Below are positions 51,747 to 59,852 of a stretch of 64,000 nt of DNA, in pieces; positions within the stretch are counted from its first letter, which is position 1, and the number at the start of each line of letters is the position of its first letter. The DNA comes from Thermovenabulum sp049723235 (GTDB lineage: Bacteria; Bacillota; Thermosediminibacteria; Thermosediminibacterales; Thermosediminibacteraceae). A model generated the notes under the pieces. That model saw nothing but the letters and a program-made list of their open reading frames with translations, had not been told where the DNA came from and searched no databases. A program made the position numbers and the translations under genes. Location: NCBI RefSeq assembly GCF_049723235.1, contig NZ_JBNARB010000011.1, positions 1 to 64,000 on the forward strand, written 5' to 3'.

Positions 51747-52763
51747 ATGGAAATTTTTGAAACAAAGGATTTAGAAGAGGTAAGAAGCTTTTTAAAGGAG
51801 TTTGACCTCACTTTAGAGGAAGATGTTGAAATAACCTTAGTTGCGAAGGAAAATGGTAAAGTAGTTGGAACTTGTTCTGCAGCAGGGGATATAATAAAGG
51901 ATTTTGCTGTTTCTAAAGAATTCCAAAATGAAGGAATTGCAGCAAAGCTTTTAACAAGTATTCAAAATAAGCTTTTTGACAAGGGTATATATGAAACTTT
52001 TATTTTTACAAAACCTGAAAATAAAGCTATCTTTGAAGGATTGGGCTATAGGTTTGTTGAAGGAAATGAAGATGTTGTTCTTCTTGAGGGAGGGGCTGCA
52101 AATATACAAAAATATGTAAAGAATAGTTTTTTAAAAAGTGGATTAAGTTCAAATGAAAAGGCAGCCCTTGTTGTGAACTGCAATCCCTTTACATTAGGCC
52201 ATAGATACCTTATAGAAACCGCATCGAGGGAAAATTATGAGGTTGTAGTTTTCGTAGTTGAAGAAAATAAATCCTTATTCCCTTTTGATGTTAGATTAAA
52301 ACTTGTAAAGGAAGGGGTTAAGGATTTAAAGAATGTAAAGGTTTTGCCTGGAGGGAGATATATAATCTCTTCAGCCACCTTCCCAAGCTATTTTTTAAGA
52401 AGGGAAGATGAAAGATTAACAGCTTTTGCAAGGCTTGATGCAGCAATATTTGGAAGGTATATAGCAAAGGAATTTAATATAATAAAAAGATATGTAGGAA
52501 CAGAACCTTACTGCAAGGTAACAAATGCATACAATAATGCCCTTAAGGAGATTTTACCCTCCTTTGGAGTTGAGGTAAAATTAATTGAAAGATTGAAAAT
52601 AAAAGATGCTCCAGTTAGCGCATCTTTTGTAAGAAGTCTTATAAAGCAGGGAAGAATTGAGGATACAAAAATTTATCTTCCTGAGACAACATATAGTTTT
52701 TTAGTATCAGAAGAAGCAAAAGGAATAATAGAAAAAATAAAAAGGAGCGATAGTCCCCATTGA
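51747..52763 (+). CDS. citC: [Citrate/citramalate (pro-3S)-lyase] ligase CitC
   Basis: This 338-aa acetate:SH-lyase ligase acetylates the lyase carrier with acetate and ATP, switching the enzyme on. The first about 120 residues are a GNAT-like domain (DFAVSKEFQNEGIAAKLLTSI). The rest is a nucleotidyltransferase with NCNPFTLGHRYLIE (the HxGH motif in TLGH form) and SATFPSYFLRR. Both domains in this order are characteristic of CitC. It starts 4 bases after citF and its TGA overlaps the citX start. Confidence 0.95.
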   Translation: MEIFETKDLEEVRSFLKEFDLTLEEDVEITLVAKENGKVVGTCSAAGDIIKDFAVSKEFQNEGIAAKLLTSIQNKLFDKGIYETFIFTKPENKAIFEGLGYRFVEGNEDVVLLEGGAANIQKYVKNSFLKSGLSSNEKAALVVNCNPFTLGHRYLIETASRENYEVVVFVVEENKSLFPFDVRLKLVKEGVKDLKNVKVLPGGRYIISSATFPSYFLRREDERLTAFARLDAAIFGRYIAKEFNIIKRYVGTEPYCKVTNAYNNALKEILPSFGVEVKLIERLKIKDAPVSASFVRSLIKQGRIEDTKIYLPETTYSFLVSEEAKGIIEKIKRSDSPH

Positions 52764-53251
52764 TAAGAATACTTGAAGATAGGGAAAAAAGGTTTTTAAA
52801 AATATTAAAGCTTTATGAAGAATATAACCTTCCTGTTCTTTGCGGAAAGATAAATTACCCTGGGGATAACAAAAACACATTAGAGGCAAACCTTGCCTTT
52901 AATGTGTTGTATTCTCTACTCATTAAAAAATTTAAAAAGTTTATAATCCATAGGGAGACAGATGAAGGTTATGATGGGAAAAGCTTATTGCTCGTATTAA
53001 ATATGGACAAGTTTGAGACAAAAAAGTTAGCTGTTGAAATAGAAGAAAGTCACCCGTTAGGAAGGATTTTTGATATAGATATATACGAAGGGGAAGTTCC
53101 TGTGTCAAGGATAGAACTTGGATTTGACGAGAGAAAATGCGTCCTGTGCAGTAAAAGTGCAAGAGAATGTTCAAGGGAAGGGATGCACAAAGTAGAAGAA
53201 GTTGTCAGGGCTATTAATTTAAAAATACAAAATTTTATAAGTAAAGGATAA
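52760..53251 (+). CDS. citX: Holo-ACP synthase CitX for the lyase
   Basis: This 163-aa transferase attaches 2'-(5''-triphosphoribosyl)-3'-dephospho-CoA to Ser14 of CitD. The conserved blocks are ILEDREKRFLKILKLYEEYNLPVLCGKINYPG, HPLGRIFDIDIYE (with the acidic metal ligands) and the cysteine-bearing RKCVLCSKSARECSREGMH. It begins with TTG overlapping the citC stop (TTGA); AAAGGAG is 12 bases upstream, somewhat far. Confidence 0.92.
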   Translation: MIRILEDREKRFLKILKLYEEYNLPVLCGKINYPGDNKNTLEANLAFNVLYSLLIKKFKKFIIHRETDEGYDGKSLLLVLNMDKFETKKLAVEIEESHPLGRIFDIDIYEGEVPVSRIELGFDERKCVLCSKSARECSREGMHKVEEVVRAINLKIQNFISKG

Positions 53252-53301
53252 TAATTTCAATAAAATAGCATTAATTTAAAATTAGTAAAGGAAGATGCGG
53301 T

Positions 53302-54180
53302 TTGTTACAAAGTCTTTTAACAGATGAGTTTTCAAAAAATGTTGGCAGGATTTTGACCGAAGGGATGCTTGTTGAAATTAATTCCCATCCATCCCCGGGA
53401 TTAGTTTCACCCTTTTCAAAGGGAAGCCATAGGGATATGGATTACAATACCTTTTTAAGAAGTACAGCTACCCTTTCTAAATATATGCCCTATTTTGTTC
53501 AGATAGGGCTCAAATACGATGATGATATTTTAAAAAGAATAAGAAAAATAGGCTTATTAGCTGAAAAGGATATGTTTAGTGTGACCTCTGGAGTGAATAC
53601 GCAAAAGGGACTTATTTTTCTTTGTGGGCTTATAGGGGCAAGTGTGGGAAGGTGCAGAAAATTAAATCTTTCTATTGATAGAAAAAATATATCAAATATT
53701 ATCAAAGATATAACAAAAGGAATAGTTGAAAGGGAGCTAAATAATATTGATGTGAATAAATACCTTACAAATGGAGAAAGGCTTTATTTGAGGTATGGGA
53801 TTGAGGGTATAAGAGGAGAGGTGGAAAGGGGTCTTCCCACGGTTCTTGAATATGGACTTCCTGCTTTCGAGGAAGGATTAAAAATTGGACTTAATTTAAA
53901 CGATTCGTCAGTCCACTCTTTAATTCATATAATGGCTGAGGTCGAAGATACAACTGTGATAAACAGAAAAGGCCTTAAAGGCTTATATCTTATGAAAGAC
54001 CATGCAAAAAATGCAATTTACTTAGGTGGAATGTCAACCAAACAGGGACGATTATATATAGAGAAAATGGATAAGTATTTTATAAGGGAAAATATAAGTC
54101 CGGGCGGAGCTGCGGACCTTTTGGCAGTTACTTATATTATTTACAAACTTGAAAAAATGGAAAATCATGATGAAATTTAA
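53302..54180 (+). CDS. citG: Triphosphoribosyl-dephospho-CoA synthase CitG
   Basis: This 292-aa helical enzyme makes the prosthetic-group precursor for CitX from ATP and dephospho-CoA. Motifs are EINSHPSPGLVSPFSKGSHRDMDYNTFLRS, GVNTQKGLIFLCG (NTxKG) and MAEVEDTTVINRKGL. The C-terminal SPGGAADLLAVTYIIYKLE is also conserved. The TTG start follows AAAGGA by 9 bases. The gene closes the operon: a hairpin with a T-rich tail follows. Confidence 0.95.
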   Translation: MLQSLLTDEFSKNVGRILTEGMLVEINSHPSPGLVSPFSKGSHRDMDYNTFLRSTATLSKYMPYFVQIGLKYDDDILKRIRKIGLLAEKDMFSVTSGVNTQKGLIFLCGLIGASVGRCRKLNLSIDRKNISNIIKDITKGIVERELNNIDVNKYLTNGERLYLRYGIEGIRGEVERGLPTVLEYGLPAFEEGLKIGLNLNDSSVHSLIHIMAEVEDTTVINRKGLKGLYLMKDHAKNAIYLGGMSTKQGRLYIEKMDKYFIRENISPGGAADLLAVTYIIYKLEKMENHDEI

Positions 54181-54191
54181 CTTCTTTTTTT

Positions 54192-54230
54192 CGCCTATTA
54201 TTAGCAAAATTAGGCGTTTATTTATTTTTT
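54192..54230 (+). terminator. Terminator after the glm-cit operon
   Basis: CGCCTA (54192-54197) pairs with TAGGCG (54211-54216) around a 13-base loop, and TTTATTTATTTTTT follows. The stem is short but the T-rich tail is good. Confidence 0.7.
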
Positions 54231-54257
54231 GTTAAATTTTAGTACAAAAATTAATAA

Positions 54258-54286
54258 TTGCTAAAAAAAAACCAATATGATATAAT
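54258..54286 (+). promoter_or_regulatory. Sigma-A promoter for the ACT-hom-thrC-thrB operon
   Basis: TTGCTA (54258-54263) and a perfect TATAAT (54281-54286) are separated by 17 bases. The predicted start (about 54293) lies 45 bases before the ACT-domain gene. Confidence 0.82.
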
Positions 54287-54337
54287 GTCTATCATACAAA
54301 GATAAATGTATATATAATGTAGACAGGAGGTGTTGTT

Positions 54338-54781
54338 TTGACGGACACTAAAGGGCTATATATTGTAAAAGAAGAAATACTACCAGAAGTTTTAAAAAAG
54401 ACTGTTAAGGCCAAGGAATTAATAAAAAATAAAACGGTTAAAACTGTAAATGAAGCCTGTGAGAAGGTAGGAATTAGCAGGAGCGCTTTTTATAAATATA
54501 AGGATTACATTTTTCCATTTTATGAAGCCAGCTTGGGCAAAATTATTACCATTGCTTTAATTTTAGAGCATAAGCCCGGGGTCTTATCAGGCATTCTGGA
54601 AGAGATTGCAAAAGCGAGAGGTAATGTATTAACCATAAATCAGAACATACCCATCCAGGGTTCGGCAAGTGTAACGATTTCCTTTGATACCAAAGAATTG
54701 TCAAAGAATATCGAAGAACTTTTAGAAATTTTAGAACAAAAGCCCGGGGTACAGAAAATAGAAATTTTAGCTCAGGAATAA
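54338..54781 (+). CDS. ACT-domain protein (PheB/UPF0735 family)
   Basis: This 147-aa protein has an N-terminal helix-turn-helix-like segment (TVNEACEKVGISRSAFYKYKDYIFPF, about residues 35-60) and a C-terminal ACT domain (ITIALILEHKPGVLSGILEEIAKARGNVLTINQ..., about 70-147). The UPF0735/PheB family is often found before hom in Firmicutes; it probably senses an amino acid, but no function is proven. As first gene of the threonine operon it may regulate it. The TTG start is supported by ACAGGAGGTG. Confidence 0.88.
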   Translation: MTDTKGLYIVKEEILPEVLKKTVKAKELIKNKTVKTVNEACEKVGISRSAFYKYKDYIFPFYEASLGKIITIALILEHKPGVLSGILEEIAKARGNVLTINQNIPIQGSASVTISFDTKELSKNIEELLEILEQKPGVQKIEILAQE

Positions 54782-54803
54782 AAGAGCAAAAAGGGGGATA
54801 AGG

Positions 54804-56075
54804 TTGTATAACATTGGAATCTTGGGTTTCGGTACGGTAGGGAGCGGAGTTGTAGAGCTGATTTTAAAAAACAACGGCAATATTGAAAAGAAAGGCGGCT
54901 TAACCTTAAATATTAAAAAAATCCTTGTAAAGAATAAAGTAAAAAAAAGACCGGAATACTTAAAAGAACTTATTACATATGAGCCAGAAGATATTATTTA
55001 TGATCCGGAAATTGACCTTGTGGTAGAAGTGATGGGAGGAGAAGAACCTGCTTTAACCTATATTCAACAGGCATTGAAAAATAAAAAACACGTGGTTACG
55101 GCAAATAAAGAAGTAATATCAAAACACGGCAGAGAATTACTGGAGCTTGCACTTCAAAATAAAGTTAACCTCCTTTTTGAAGCAAGTGTAGCAGGAGGAA
55201 TACCCATAATAATACCTTTAAAAGAAAGTCTCATAGCCAATGAATTTGCTAATATTACAGCCATATTAAATGGGACAACCAATTTTATTTTAACCCAGAT
55301 GGAAGAAAATAAAGTGGATTTTTCTACAGCACTGGAAATGGCTAAAAAGCAGGGTTATGCTGAAAGCGACCCCTCAGCTGATATTTTAGGTTTTGATGCC
55401 GCAAGGAAAATAGCGATACTTGCGTCAATAGCCTTTAACGTAAGGGTAACGCCGGATAAGGTGTATACTGAGGGAATAAATGGTATTTCTTATACCGATA
55501 TTAATTATGCACAGGAATTGGGATTTACAATAAAACTAATTGCAGAAGCACAGCGTACGAAAGATGGAATTTTTGTGTTGGTGGCACCGGTTCTTTTAAG
55601 GAAAGAGCATCCGCTAAGTTCGGTAAAAGATGTATATAATGCGGTGATAGTCGAGGGCGATGCAGTGGGAAGGCTCATGTTTTACGGAAAAGGGGCTGGT
55701 AAGATGCCTACTGCCAGCGCTGTAGTTTCGGATATTATAAAGGCATTAAAAACGGATGAAAAAAATAGACTAAACTGCACATGTTTCAGAGATGAAAGGG
55801 TTTTACCCATCGAACTTTTCCGTTCGGCTTATTATTTTAGAATAAAAGCTATGGACAAGCCCGGTGTGCTCTCTAAAATTTCGGGGATATTCGGACAAAA
55901 CAATATAAATCTTTATATGGTTATACAGAAAAATTCCATTAAAAATATAGCGGAAATAGTAGTAATTACTTATGAAACCACCTTTAAAAATATTCAAAAA
56001 GCTGTGGATGAAATAAATTCCTTGGATGATATAGCTGAAGTATCTAACGTAATCAGGGTAAAAGAGGAGGTATAA
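54804..56075 (+). CDS. hom: Homoserine dehydrogenase
   Basis: This 423-aa enzyme reduces aspartate semialdehyde to homoserine. It has an N-terminal NAD(P) fold (NIGILGFGTVGSGVVELIL), then HVVTANKEVIS, the catalytic region FEASVAGGIPII and NGTTNFILTQMEE, GYAESDPSADILGFDAARKIAIL. A C-terminal ACT domain (about residues 345-420: RIKAMDKPGVLSKISGIFGQNNINLYMV) should confer threonine feedback. The TTG start is preceded by AAGGGGGATAAGG. Confidence 0.96.
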   Translation: MYNIGILGFGTVGSGVVELILKNNGNIEKKGGLTLNIKKILVKNKVKKRPEYLKELITYEPEDIIYDPEIDLVVEVMGGEEPALTYIQQALKNKKHVVTANKEVISKHGRELLELALQNKVNLLFEASVAGGIPIIIPLKESLIANEFANITAILNGTTNFILTQMEENKVDFSTALEMAKKQGYAESDPSADILGFDAARKIAILASIAFNVRVTPDKVYTEGINGISYTDINYAQELGFTIKLIAEAQRTKDGIFVLVAPVLLRKEHPLSSVKDVYNAVIVEGDAVGRLMFYGKGAGKMPTASAVVSDIIKALKTDEKNRLNCTCFRDERVLPIELFRSAYYFRIKAMDKPGVLSKISGIFGQNNINLYMVIQKNSIKNIAEIVVITYETTFKNIQKAVDEINSLDDIAEVSNVIRVKEEV

Positions 56076-56078
56076 ATA

Positions 56079-57128
56079 ATGGCAGGAATAATCGAAAGGT
56101 ACTTTGACTACCTTCCGGTAAAGGAAAAGAAAAATATTATAACATTGAATGAGGGGAATACTCCATTGATAAGGGCTTATAACTTGGAGGAACATTTAAA
56201 TACTAAATGCGAGATTTACTTGAAGTATGAAGGCATGAATCCAACCGGCTCTTTTAAGGACAGGGGTATGACGGTGGCAATATCTAAGGCAAAAGAAAAT
56301 GGCAAAAAAGCGGTAATTTGTGCATCTACGGGTAATACATCGGCTTCGGCTGCTGCTTATTCCGCAAAGGCAAAAATAAGCTGCACTGTATTGGTGCCTC
56401 ATAATGCGGTAGCCTTGGGAAAATTGTCTCAGGCGGTAGCTTACGGTGCAAAGATAATAGCTATTGAAGGCAATTTTGATATGGCATTGAAGATGGTAAG
56501 AGAAATTTCTGAGAAGTATCCTATCACATTAGTAAATTCTATAAATCCTGACAGGATAGAAGGCCAAAAAACCGCTGCTTTTGAAATATGCGATGAGCTA
56601 AAAGATTCTCCTGATTATTTGGCAATTCCTGTTGGTAATGCGGGGAATATCACCGCTTACTGGAAGGGCTTTAAGGAGTATTATTCTTTGAAAAAAGTAG
56701 AGAAGCTTCCTAAAATGCTGGGTTTTCAAGCGGCAGGTGCAGCACCAATAGTGGAAGGCAGAGTTATAGAAAATCCGCAGACCATAGCAACGGCTATAAA
56801 AATAGGTAATCCGGCCAGCTGGGAAAAAGCTGTAAAAGCTAAGGAGGAGTCAAAAGGGCTTATAGATAAAATTACCGATGAGGATATTTTAAATGCCTAT
56901 TCTTTAATAGCAAAAAAAGAAGGGATTTTTGCAGAACCCGCCTCATGCGCTTCGGTGGCAGGTGTTATAAAACTTTGCAGGGAAGGGTTTTTCAAAGCAA
57001 AAGAAAAAGTAGTATGCGTATTAACCGGTAATGGATTGAAAGATCCTGAAACGGCCATGAAATTAGAAAAAGATTATTACATTTCTTCTCCAGATATAAA
57101 TGATTTGGTTAAAATAATTTTTCAGTAA
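56079..57128 (+). CDS. thrC: Threonine synthase
   Basis: This 349-aa PLP enzyme converts O-phosphohomoserine to threonine. The cofactor lysine is in NPTGSFKDRGM (about residue 63), the phosphate-binding loop is PVGNAGNITAYWKGF, and STGNTSASAAAYSAKA is the substrate-loop block. It belongs to the short bacterial form of about 350 residues. The ATG starts 3 bases after the hom stop, with AGAGGAGG upstream. Confidence 0.96.
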   Translation: MAGIIERYFDYLPVKEKKNIITLNEGNTPLIRAYNLEEHLNTKCEIYLKYEGMNPTGSFKDRGMTVAISKAKENGKKAVICASTGNTSASAAAYSAKAKISCTVLVPHNAVALGKLSQAVAYGAKIIAIEGNFDMALKMVREISEKYPITLVNSINPDRIEGQKTAAFEICDELKDSPDYLAIPVGNAGNITAYWKGFKEYYSLKKVEKLPKMLGFQAAGAAPIVEGRVIENPQTIATAIKIGNPASWEKAVKAKEESKGLIDKITDEDILNAYSLIAKKEGIFAEPASCASVAGVIKLCREGFFKAKEKVVCVLTGNGLKDPETAMKLEKDYYISSPDINDLVKIIFQ

Positions 57129-57176
57129 AAGAAAATATCTAACAGTTTCTAAAAATTTATTAAAGGATGGATGTAA

Positions 57177-58073
57177 ATGGTAAGGGTAAAAGTTCCTGCT
57201 ACTATAGCAAATTTGGGCCCGGGTTTTGATACCCTTGGAGTAGCGGTATCCCTTTTTAATATAATAGAGATGGATTTTTCTGATGAGATAAAAATAGAGG
57301 TATTAAATGAAGGTCAAAATATTTTACCTGAGAATGAAGCAAATCTGGTTTACCAATCGGCAAAAAAAATAATCGACCGTTTTGGTTTTGAAAAAAAATT
57401 ACATATAAGATTAATTAATAATATTCCGCTTGCCAGGGGACTTGGTAGCAGCGCAGCTGCAATTGTTGGTGGGATAGTAGCTGTAAATGAACTTTTGGGG
57501 AATCCCCTTTCGATGGACGAAATTATTAACATAGCTACTAACATAGAAGGGCACCCCGATAATGTAGTTCCAGCTCTTTTAGGGGGGTTTACCATTTCCC
57601 TGTTTGATGGAGAAAAGGTTTTTTATAAAAAATTTAGTTTACCTGAAAAAGAACTGTGTTTTGTTGTTGCAGTACCGCAATTTCATTTAAAAACCTTAGA
57701 TGCAAGAAAAGTACTCCCTGAAAAGATTCCTTTAAAGGACGCAGTTTATAATATGAGCAGAACCGCACTACTTGTTGCTTGTATAGCGCAAAAAGACCTT
57801 TCCTTTTTGAATGCGCTTTGCAAAGATAAGTTGCATCAACCCTATAGAAGTTCTTTAATACCGGGTATGGAAGAAATTATAAATAGAGGAATAGAAAAAG
57901 GACTTTTAAGCGTTTTTTTAAGCGGTGCAGGTCCTTCGATTGCAGGAATATGTGATAAAAAAGATGCAGAGAAAGCAGGAGAATTTATGGTTGGCACCTT
58001 CAGCAATTATGGTATAAAAGCAAATTACTTAATTTTGGATCCCTGCAATGAAGGAGTAAGCGTGTGCACTTAA
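57177..58073 (+). CDS. thrB: Homoserine kinase
   Basis: This 298-aa GHMP-family kinase phosphorylates homoserine. GHMP motif 1 is VKVPATIANLGPGFDTLGVAV, motif 2 (ATP loop) is PLARGLGSSAAAIVGGIVA, and motif 3 is FLSGAGPSIAGICD. Size is normal. It follows thrC after 48 bases; AAAGGATGG precedes ATG. The order hom-thrC-thrB is standard in Firmicutes. No lysC or asd is in the window, so the upstream steps are encoded elsewhere. Confidence 0.96.
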   Translation: MVRVKVPATIANLGPGFDTLGVAVSLFNIIEMDFSDEIKIEVLNEGQNILPENEANLVYQSAKKIIDRFGFEKKLHIRLINNIPLARGLGSSAAAIVGGIVAVNELLGNPLSMDEIINIATNIEGHPDNVVPALLGGFTISLFDGEKVFYKKFSLPEKELCFVVAVPQFHLKTLDARKVLPEKIPLKDAVYNMSRTALLVACIAQKDLSFLNALCKDKLHQPYRSSLIPGMEEIINRGIEKGLLSVFLSGAGPSIAGICDKKDAEKAGEFMVGTFSNYGIKANYLILDPCNEGVSVCT

Positions 58074-58105
58074 TATCGGAGAGAAATAAATATATTAAAT
58101 ACTAA

Positions 58106-58132
58106 AAGAGGCAGGTAGTAAACCTGCCTCTT
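58106..58132. terminator. Strong hairpin between thrB and tRNA-Pro
   Basis: AAGAGGCAGGT (58106-58116) and ACCTGCCTCTT (58122-58132) form an 11-bp perfect stem with a 5-base loop. It lies after thrB and, on the minus strand, after tRNA-Pro(GGG), where TTTTAG follows. T-tracts are short on both sides, but the position between converging transcripts suggests a two-way terminator. Confidence 0.7.
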
Positions 58133-58172
58133 CAACTGATAATTTTATACTAAATAATTGCGAACATAAAAA

Positions 58173-58249
<77 letters not shown>

Positions 58250-58427
58250 ATTAACTACAGGTATTATTATAATTGATATTTATAAATTTTGCAAGGGCAT
58301 AACAAAATTTTTTGCTAAGTGTAATTTATTAATAGGTTTCTAAAAGGAGTTTTTCCTGTTTTGTAGAAAATAAATATTATATTTCTAAATATAACCTCTA
58401 TCTTATATACTCAGGAGGATATCGACT

Positions 58428-59828
58428 TTGCAGGATTTACCGCTGAAAAAATTTTTTAAAGAATTTTTTAAAAAAGTGTTTAACATTAATGAGGAAACGT
58501 ATCCCGTATTAAAATCTATTTGGAATCTTGCATGGCCCGTAGTTATTGAGCAAACTCTTGCAATGGTTTCTCAAGTAGTAGATATGGCAATGGTTGGACG
58601 GCTGGGCGCCACTTCTGTCGCAGCCGTTGGTTTATCGATGCAGCCTTTCATGCTTATTAATTCAATAATTATGGGCCTTTCAGTTGGTACGACCACCTTT
58701 TGCGCCCGCGCAAAAGGTGCCAAAAATGATGAAGAGGCAGGATTAGTTTTGGTGGAATCAATGATTTTTTCTTTTATCCTTGGATTACTTTTGGTAATCT
58801 CGGGGTTCATATTTGCAGAAAAAATATTAGATTTTATGAATGCAGAAGAAAAGGTGAAAGAAATAGGGGCGGTTTATTTTAGAGCGATGATGCCCGGTAT
58901 GATGTTTTTCTTTTTATTCACAATCATCACTGCGGCTTTAAGGGGAGTTGGAGATACTAAAACTCCAATGATTGTGAACCTACAGTTAAATATCATTCAT
59001 ATAATATTAAATTACATTTTAATATTTGGTAAGTTTGGGATTCCTGCCTTAGGAGCGCTGGGAGCAGGTATTTCAACTTCTATATCGAGGTTTATAGGCG
59101 CAATGATTATCTTCTATAAATTAAAAAACCCAAAGGGTGTTCTATATATTGAATTTTTAAAATTGGTAAAAAGATTTAATTATGATTTATTTAAAAGGAT
59201 AATATACATAAGCGTTCCAGCAGCTTTGGAAAGGATCATTAGTTCTGCAGGGCAAATGCAATATGCCAGGCAAGTGGCATCCTTAGGAACACTTTTGTAT
59301 GCTGCTCATTCAATAAGTATAAATGTGGAATCTTTTTCATATATGCCTGGGATTGGTTTTGCTACGGCGGCAACGGCATTAACAGGTTTAAAACTTGGAG
59401 CTAAGGATTTCCAGGGGGCAAGGATAAGTGTATCTATTTCGAACAGAATGGCTGTTATTACAATGGGTATAATGGGCCTTTTATTTTTTATCTTTCCGGT
59501 ATTTTTTTTAAGAATATATACCGATGATCCGCAGATAATTGAAAGGGCTGCTGTGCTTTTGCGAATAGTCGCTTTTACCCAAATTCCTGAAGCTATAAGT
59601 TTTGTGATTTCGGGAGCATTAAAGGGGGCCGGAGATACTCGTTTTGTACTATATGTTAATATTGTTGGGATGTGGATTGTTAGACTTAGCCTCACCTCGC
59701 TATTTATGAGATATTTTCATCTAAGCATCTTAGGAGCATGGATTGCTATGTTTATAGATTGGGTTGTAAGGGCAATATTATATTTTTATCGTTTAAAAAG
59801 TGAAAAATGGCAGTTTTTAAAAATATAA
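58428..59828 (+). CDS. MATE-family multidrug exporter
   Basis: This 466-aa membrane protein has about twelve hydrophobic segments in two pseudo-repeats. The MATE signatures are NLAWPVVIEQTLAMVSQVVDMAMVGRLGA (first repeat) and FTQIPEAISFVISGALKGAGDTRFVLYVNIVGMW (second repeat, GAGDT). The family exports drugs or metabolites in exchange for Na+ or H+; the substrate here is unknown. The gene starts at TTG 58428 with AGGAGGATATCGACT in front, and its own leader region (58250-58427) shows only short AT-rich repeats. The next gene starts 25 bases after it. Confidence 0.92.
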   Translation: MQDLPLKKFFKEFFKKVFNINEETYPVLKSIWNLAWPVVIEQTLAMVSQVVDMAMVGRLGATSVAAVGLSMQPFMLINSIIMGLSVGTTTFCARAKGAKNDEEAGLVLVESMIFSFILGLLLVISGFIFAEKILDFMNAEEKVKEIGAVYFRAMMPGMMFFFLFTIITAALRGVGDTKTPMIVNLQLNIIHIILNYILIFGKFGIPALGALGAGISTSISRFIGAMIIFYKLKNPKGVLYIEFLKLVKRFNYDLFKRIIYISVPAALERIISSAGQMQYARQVASLGTLLYAAHSISINVESFSYMPGIGFATAATALTGLKLGAKDFQGARISVSISNRMAVITMGIMGLLFFIFPVFFLRIYTDDPQIIERAAVLLRIVAFTQIPEAISFVISGALKGAGDTRFVLYVNIVGMWIVRLSLTSLFMRYFHLSILGAWIAMFIDWVVRAILYFYRLKSEKWQFLKI

Positions 59829-59852
59829 TTTCTGAATTCACGGGTGAGTAAA

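Noticed and set aside
49020..54180. Citrate fermentation operon (citrate lyase)
   Set aside because: The genes are coupled to methylaspartate ammonia-lyase, and no citrate carrier, CitAB sensor or oxaloacetate decarboxylase is present. Citramalate is the more likely substrate, although sequence alone cannot exclude citrate.
58106..58132. Repeat unit of a CRISPR array or mobile element end
   Set aside because: It is a single hairpin without direct repeats or spacers, well explained as a terminator between converging transcripts.
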